From the NCBI GenBank assembly GCA_030524135.1, contig JAUNHA010000018.1:1-45142 (forward strand): DNA of 45,142 bases, written 5' to 3'. Below the pieces are notes generated by a model. That model did no database searches. It was not told the origin of the DNA and saw only the letters and a list, made by a program, of their open reading frames with translations. The position numbers and the translations under genes are program-made. The stretch comes from Eubacteriales bacterium. GTDB taxonomy: Bacteria; Bacillota; Clostridia; Lachnospirales; Lachnospiraceae. This document shows positions 43,257-45,142 of this stretch, in pieces (position 1 is the first letter of the stretch; each line of letters starts with the position of its first letter).

Positions 43257-44573
43257 TTATGAAGAGAATACACTAATAAATATCTGTTCCTGAGCTTTCA
43301 TTCTTATGGCAAATTCTGAATAATTCCGCGCATCAACGGGAATTTTTAAGCCATGTTTGGTGATGCTGATATCACTGCGCGGAATAACATTTGCCTCATA
43401 GGTCGAGCCGCGGTTCAACCATAATTTCAGATCATCAGAGTTTTCTGCATCGGGATATAGGTAGTAGCCGGTTTTGGCGTCGAAACGAAACATATACGCA
43501 AGCAGCTGCAAATAGTCCCGGTTGCCGATATTAACAATTGGCTTGTACTTGGCATCGGCAATGCTTCGCTTTTCATGATTCCGGCTGATGAAATCGGGAT
43601 AGATAAGTCCGGTGTTCCCGCCAAACAACCGCTGAGCGCCTTTGCCACCTTTATTCATTGGGTGGTAGAAGATATCATCAACAAGTAAATTGATATACTC
43701 CTCCCACAGCCACGCGCCATCAAACAGTATGCCGTATATCTGCCTCGAACCCAAACCAATTTGATGCTTTTGATGTCGGAGAATCAAGAGGCATAATCTC
43801 TGCAAATTCAGATATTCCCTGAAATAAGCATGGCGGACGGGGGTCTTTTTGTTCTGCTCAATGATTTTTTGCCGATCAAAAGGCTCATATCCCGGAGTTG
43901 CATTTATTACGAGCATTACTTCGTCCTTCACTTTGATAAGGAGTTTGTTTCCGTAAGGCTTTTGCTTGATAAATTCTATGGTGTGCCTCACCAGTTCCAT
44001 CAGACTGTTATCAAAGGAAAACTCTCGCTGGCTGTATGCAACATTTCCAATAAATGGAGTATTCTTTTTTATATGCCTTGCGATATCAATCGTACCTTTT
44101 ACATTTCCATCGTTGTAACTATGACGAATATACTTCTTGAACAAGCCTTTCCGCATAGCCGTTTTGAGGTAATATGGAAACAGGAATAGCAGAAAATTAA
44201 ACAGGCGGTTATCCTGATTGGCATCGGACTTTAAATCTATGATGTTCGGAAATTCCAGAACTCTGTCCAAAAGATACTGGAAAAAGTAATCCTCATCTGC
44301 TCCACAGAATCGGGATGCAATAATAAGGCGCTCATCGCCAAAGCCAAGAAATCCCATTACATTTCCAGAGCGATAGGTATCATTGACGCTTTGGAGGATC
44401 ATCTGATCTCGTGAAATATCTTCTGCATCCTTTATTGTTTCAGGAAATATGAATATCCCTTCATGTTCGAGTTGTTCCAATGTTTTATCTGCAATTTTGC
44501 AGGTCAGCTTTCCAATGTGGGAATAGGTATCCTTTTTTTGCTGAGAATTATCTTTGATTTTGAGAAGCTTCAT
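43257..44573 (-). CDS. mcrC: McrC-type restriction endonuclease subunit
   Basis: 438 residues (start 44573 after GAGGTGA). McrC couples to the McrB GTPase and supplies the nuclease. The C-terminal PD-(D/E)xK core is visible as LIYPDFISR followed by IADAKYKP (Asp...Asp-Ala-Lys). The N-terminal region contains the McrC-typical GFLGFGDERLIIASRF and the central RLFNFLLFLFPYYL and VKGTIDIARHI stretches. The start overlaps the mcrB end by 26 bases. Expected role: cutting modified (methylated) foreign DNA. Confidence 0.88.
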   Translation of the reverse strand: MKLLKIKDNSQQKKDTYSHIGKLTCKIADKTLEQLEHEGIFIFPETIKDAEDISRDQMILQSVNDTYRSGNVMGFLGFGDERLIIASRFCGADEDYFFQYLLDRVLEFPNIIDLKSDANQDNRLFNFLLFLFPYYLKTAMRKGLFKKYIRHSYNDGNVKGTIDIARHIKKNTPFIGNVAYSQREFSFDNSLMELVRHTIEFIKQKPYGNKLLIKVKDEVMLVINATPGYEPFDRQKIIEQNKKTPVRHAYFREYLNLQRLCLLILRHQKHQIGLGSRQIYGILFDGAWLWEEYINLLVDDIFYHPMNKGGKGAQRLFGGNTGLIYPDFISRNHEKRSIADAKYKPIVNIGNRDYLQLLAYMFRFDAKTGYYLYPDAENSDDLKLWLNRGSTYEANVIPRSDISITKHGLKIPVDARNYSEFAIRMKAQEQIFISVFSS

Positions 44574-45142
44574 TCGCGTCACCTCGAACAGGTTCCTGAT
44601 AACCATACGCTTTTGCGAACCGATTCATAATTCCCTCCTCATCGTACATCCCCTGAATATATTCCTGTAGGAGCGGTTGCAGATAATCTGTCCAAAGTTC
44701 GTCAAAATTGAGCGTTTTCAGCTTTAGGAAGTAGGCTGCCCCGATCTGGTAATTCTCGTTCAAATCTTCAACGTTCGCGATTTCCTTGTTGAGAGCAGTC
44801 ATTCTTCTAATTGCCTCAGACTTCAGATCCTCGTTTTCCAAATAATCAAGCATTTTGAGCCGTTCATCGGCTCTGAGTTCCACGAAACGAAAACGACGGC
44901 GCATGGCAAAATCAAAGCTGTCTACAGAACGGTCGATATCGTTCATGGTGCCGATGATATAGATGTTTTCAGGAACGTAGAACTTTTCGTCGGGCTCGGG
45001 ATGCAAATTGGAATACTGTGTAGAGATTTCTCCAGCTTTGCCGCGATAACCTGGATCTATTGCAAAGAACAGTTCACCAAAAATTTTTGAAATTTCACCA
45101 CGGTTAATTTCATCAATGATAAATATGTATTTTTTCAGTTCC
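44548..45142 (-). CDS. mcrB: McrB-type AAA+ GTPase, C-terminal part (cut by window edge)
   Basis: Only the last 197 residues are in the window; the frame is open to the edge. Walker B IIDEINRGEISKIFGELF, the McrB signature TMNDIDRSVDSFDFAMRRRF (MNxxDRS motif plus arginine cluster) and the helical lid identify the McrB family. Walker A and the N-terminal DNA-recognition domain, which decides target specificity, lie outside. Partner of mcrC. Confidence 0.9.
   Translation of the reverse strand, partial: ELKKYIFIIDEINRGEISKIFGELFFAIDPGYRGKAGEISTQYSNLHPEPDEKFYVPENIYIIGTMNDIDRSVDSFDFAMRRRFRFVELRADERLKMLDYLENEDLKSEAIRRMTALNKEIANVEDLNENYQIGAAYFLKLKTLNFDELWTDYLQPLLQEYIQGMYDEEGIMNRFAKAYGYQEPVRGDANEASQNQR

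Noticed and set aside
1-45142. tRNA, rRNA or CRISPR elements
   Set aside because: Gene-free gaps were read for cloverleaf arms, rRNA-like blocks and regularly spaced repeats; none was found. A tRNAscan or CRISPR-finder run would settle it.

Overview
The window reads as chromosomal DNA of an anaerobic, gut-type Firmicute, most like a Lachnospiraceae member (inference). Supporting signs are strong AGGAGG ribosome sites, Firmicute-type promoters, lipoproteins with low-complexity Ala/Thr/Ser linkers, a split glycine decarboxylase (GcvPA/GcvPB), an N-acetylmannosamine/amino-sugar catabolic cluster of gut type, and a short-chain dehydrogenase resembling clostridial bile-acid 7-alpha-hydroxysteroid dehydrogenases. 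No rRNA, tRNA, CRISPR array or intact insertion sequence was seen.

Layout. (1) 174-5437: XRE-cupin regulator and potABCD polyamine importer; PotA carries an unusual tandem insert in its C-terminal domain. (2) 5464-14143: divergent RpiR regulator and an amino-sugar/sialic-acid operon (binding protein, two permeases, SGNH esterase, NanE, ROK kinase, NagB, NagA), with three similar operator-like boxes but no transporter ATPase and no NanA lyase. (3) 14144-21010: mixed genes: TetR, DegV, an exported tandem rhodanese lipoprotein with a small membrane protein, a flavin reductase-like/nitroreductase pair, the 7-alpha-HSDH-like SDR, and a guanylate kinase-like protein. (4) 21165-25487, minus strand: a phosphonate-type ABC importer (PhnD-C-E-E) ending in a cytoplasmic metallophosphoesterase. 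A Crp/Fnr regulator faces it, followed by an overlapping AraC regulator and two half-size ABC exporters arranged like YbtA-YbtP-YbtQ. (5) 31374-39643: a complete glycine-cleavage operon, glyA-gcvT-gcvH-gcvPA-gcvPB-lplA-lpd, ending in a strong terminator. (6) 39644-45142: an accessory-looking end with a broken GNAT acetyltransferase, a prolyl-tRNA editing deacylase, a small Nif11-like protein, a macrodomain protein with a helical HTH-like tail, a VWA protein, and McrBC, with McrB cut by the window edge.

How the parts work together. The glycine operon encodes SHMT, all four cleavage-system activities and the lipoate ligase that would charge GcvH. The amino-sugar operon runs from uptake through ManNAc-6-P and GlcNAc-6-P to fructose-6-P. 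Small hairpins between a binding-protein or GcvH gene and its downstream partners recur, suggesting differential expression within operons. The least explained items are the PotA insert, the macrodomain/VWA/McrBC neighbourhood, and the phn-type importer tied to a phosphoesterase.
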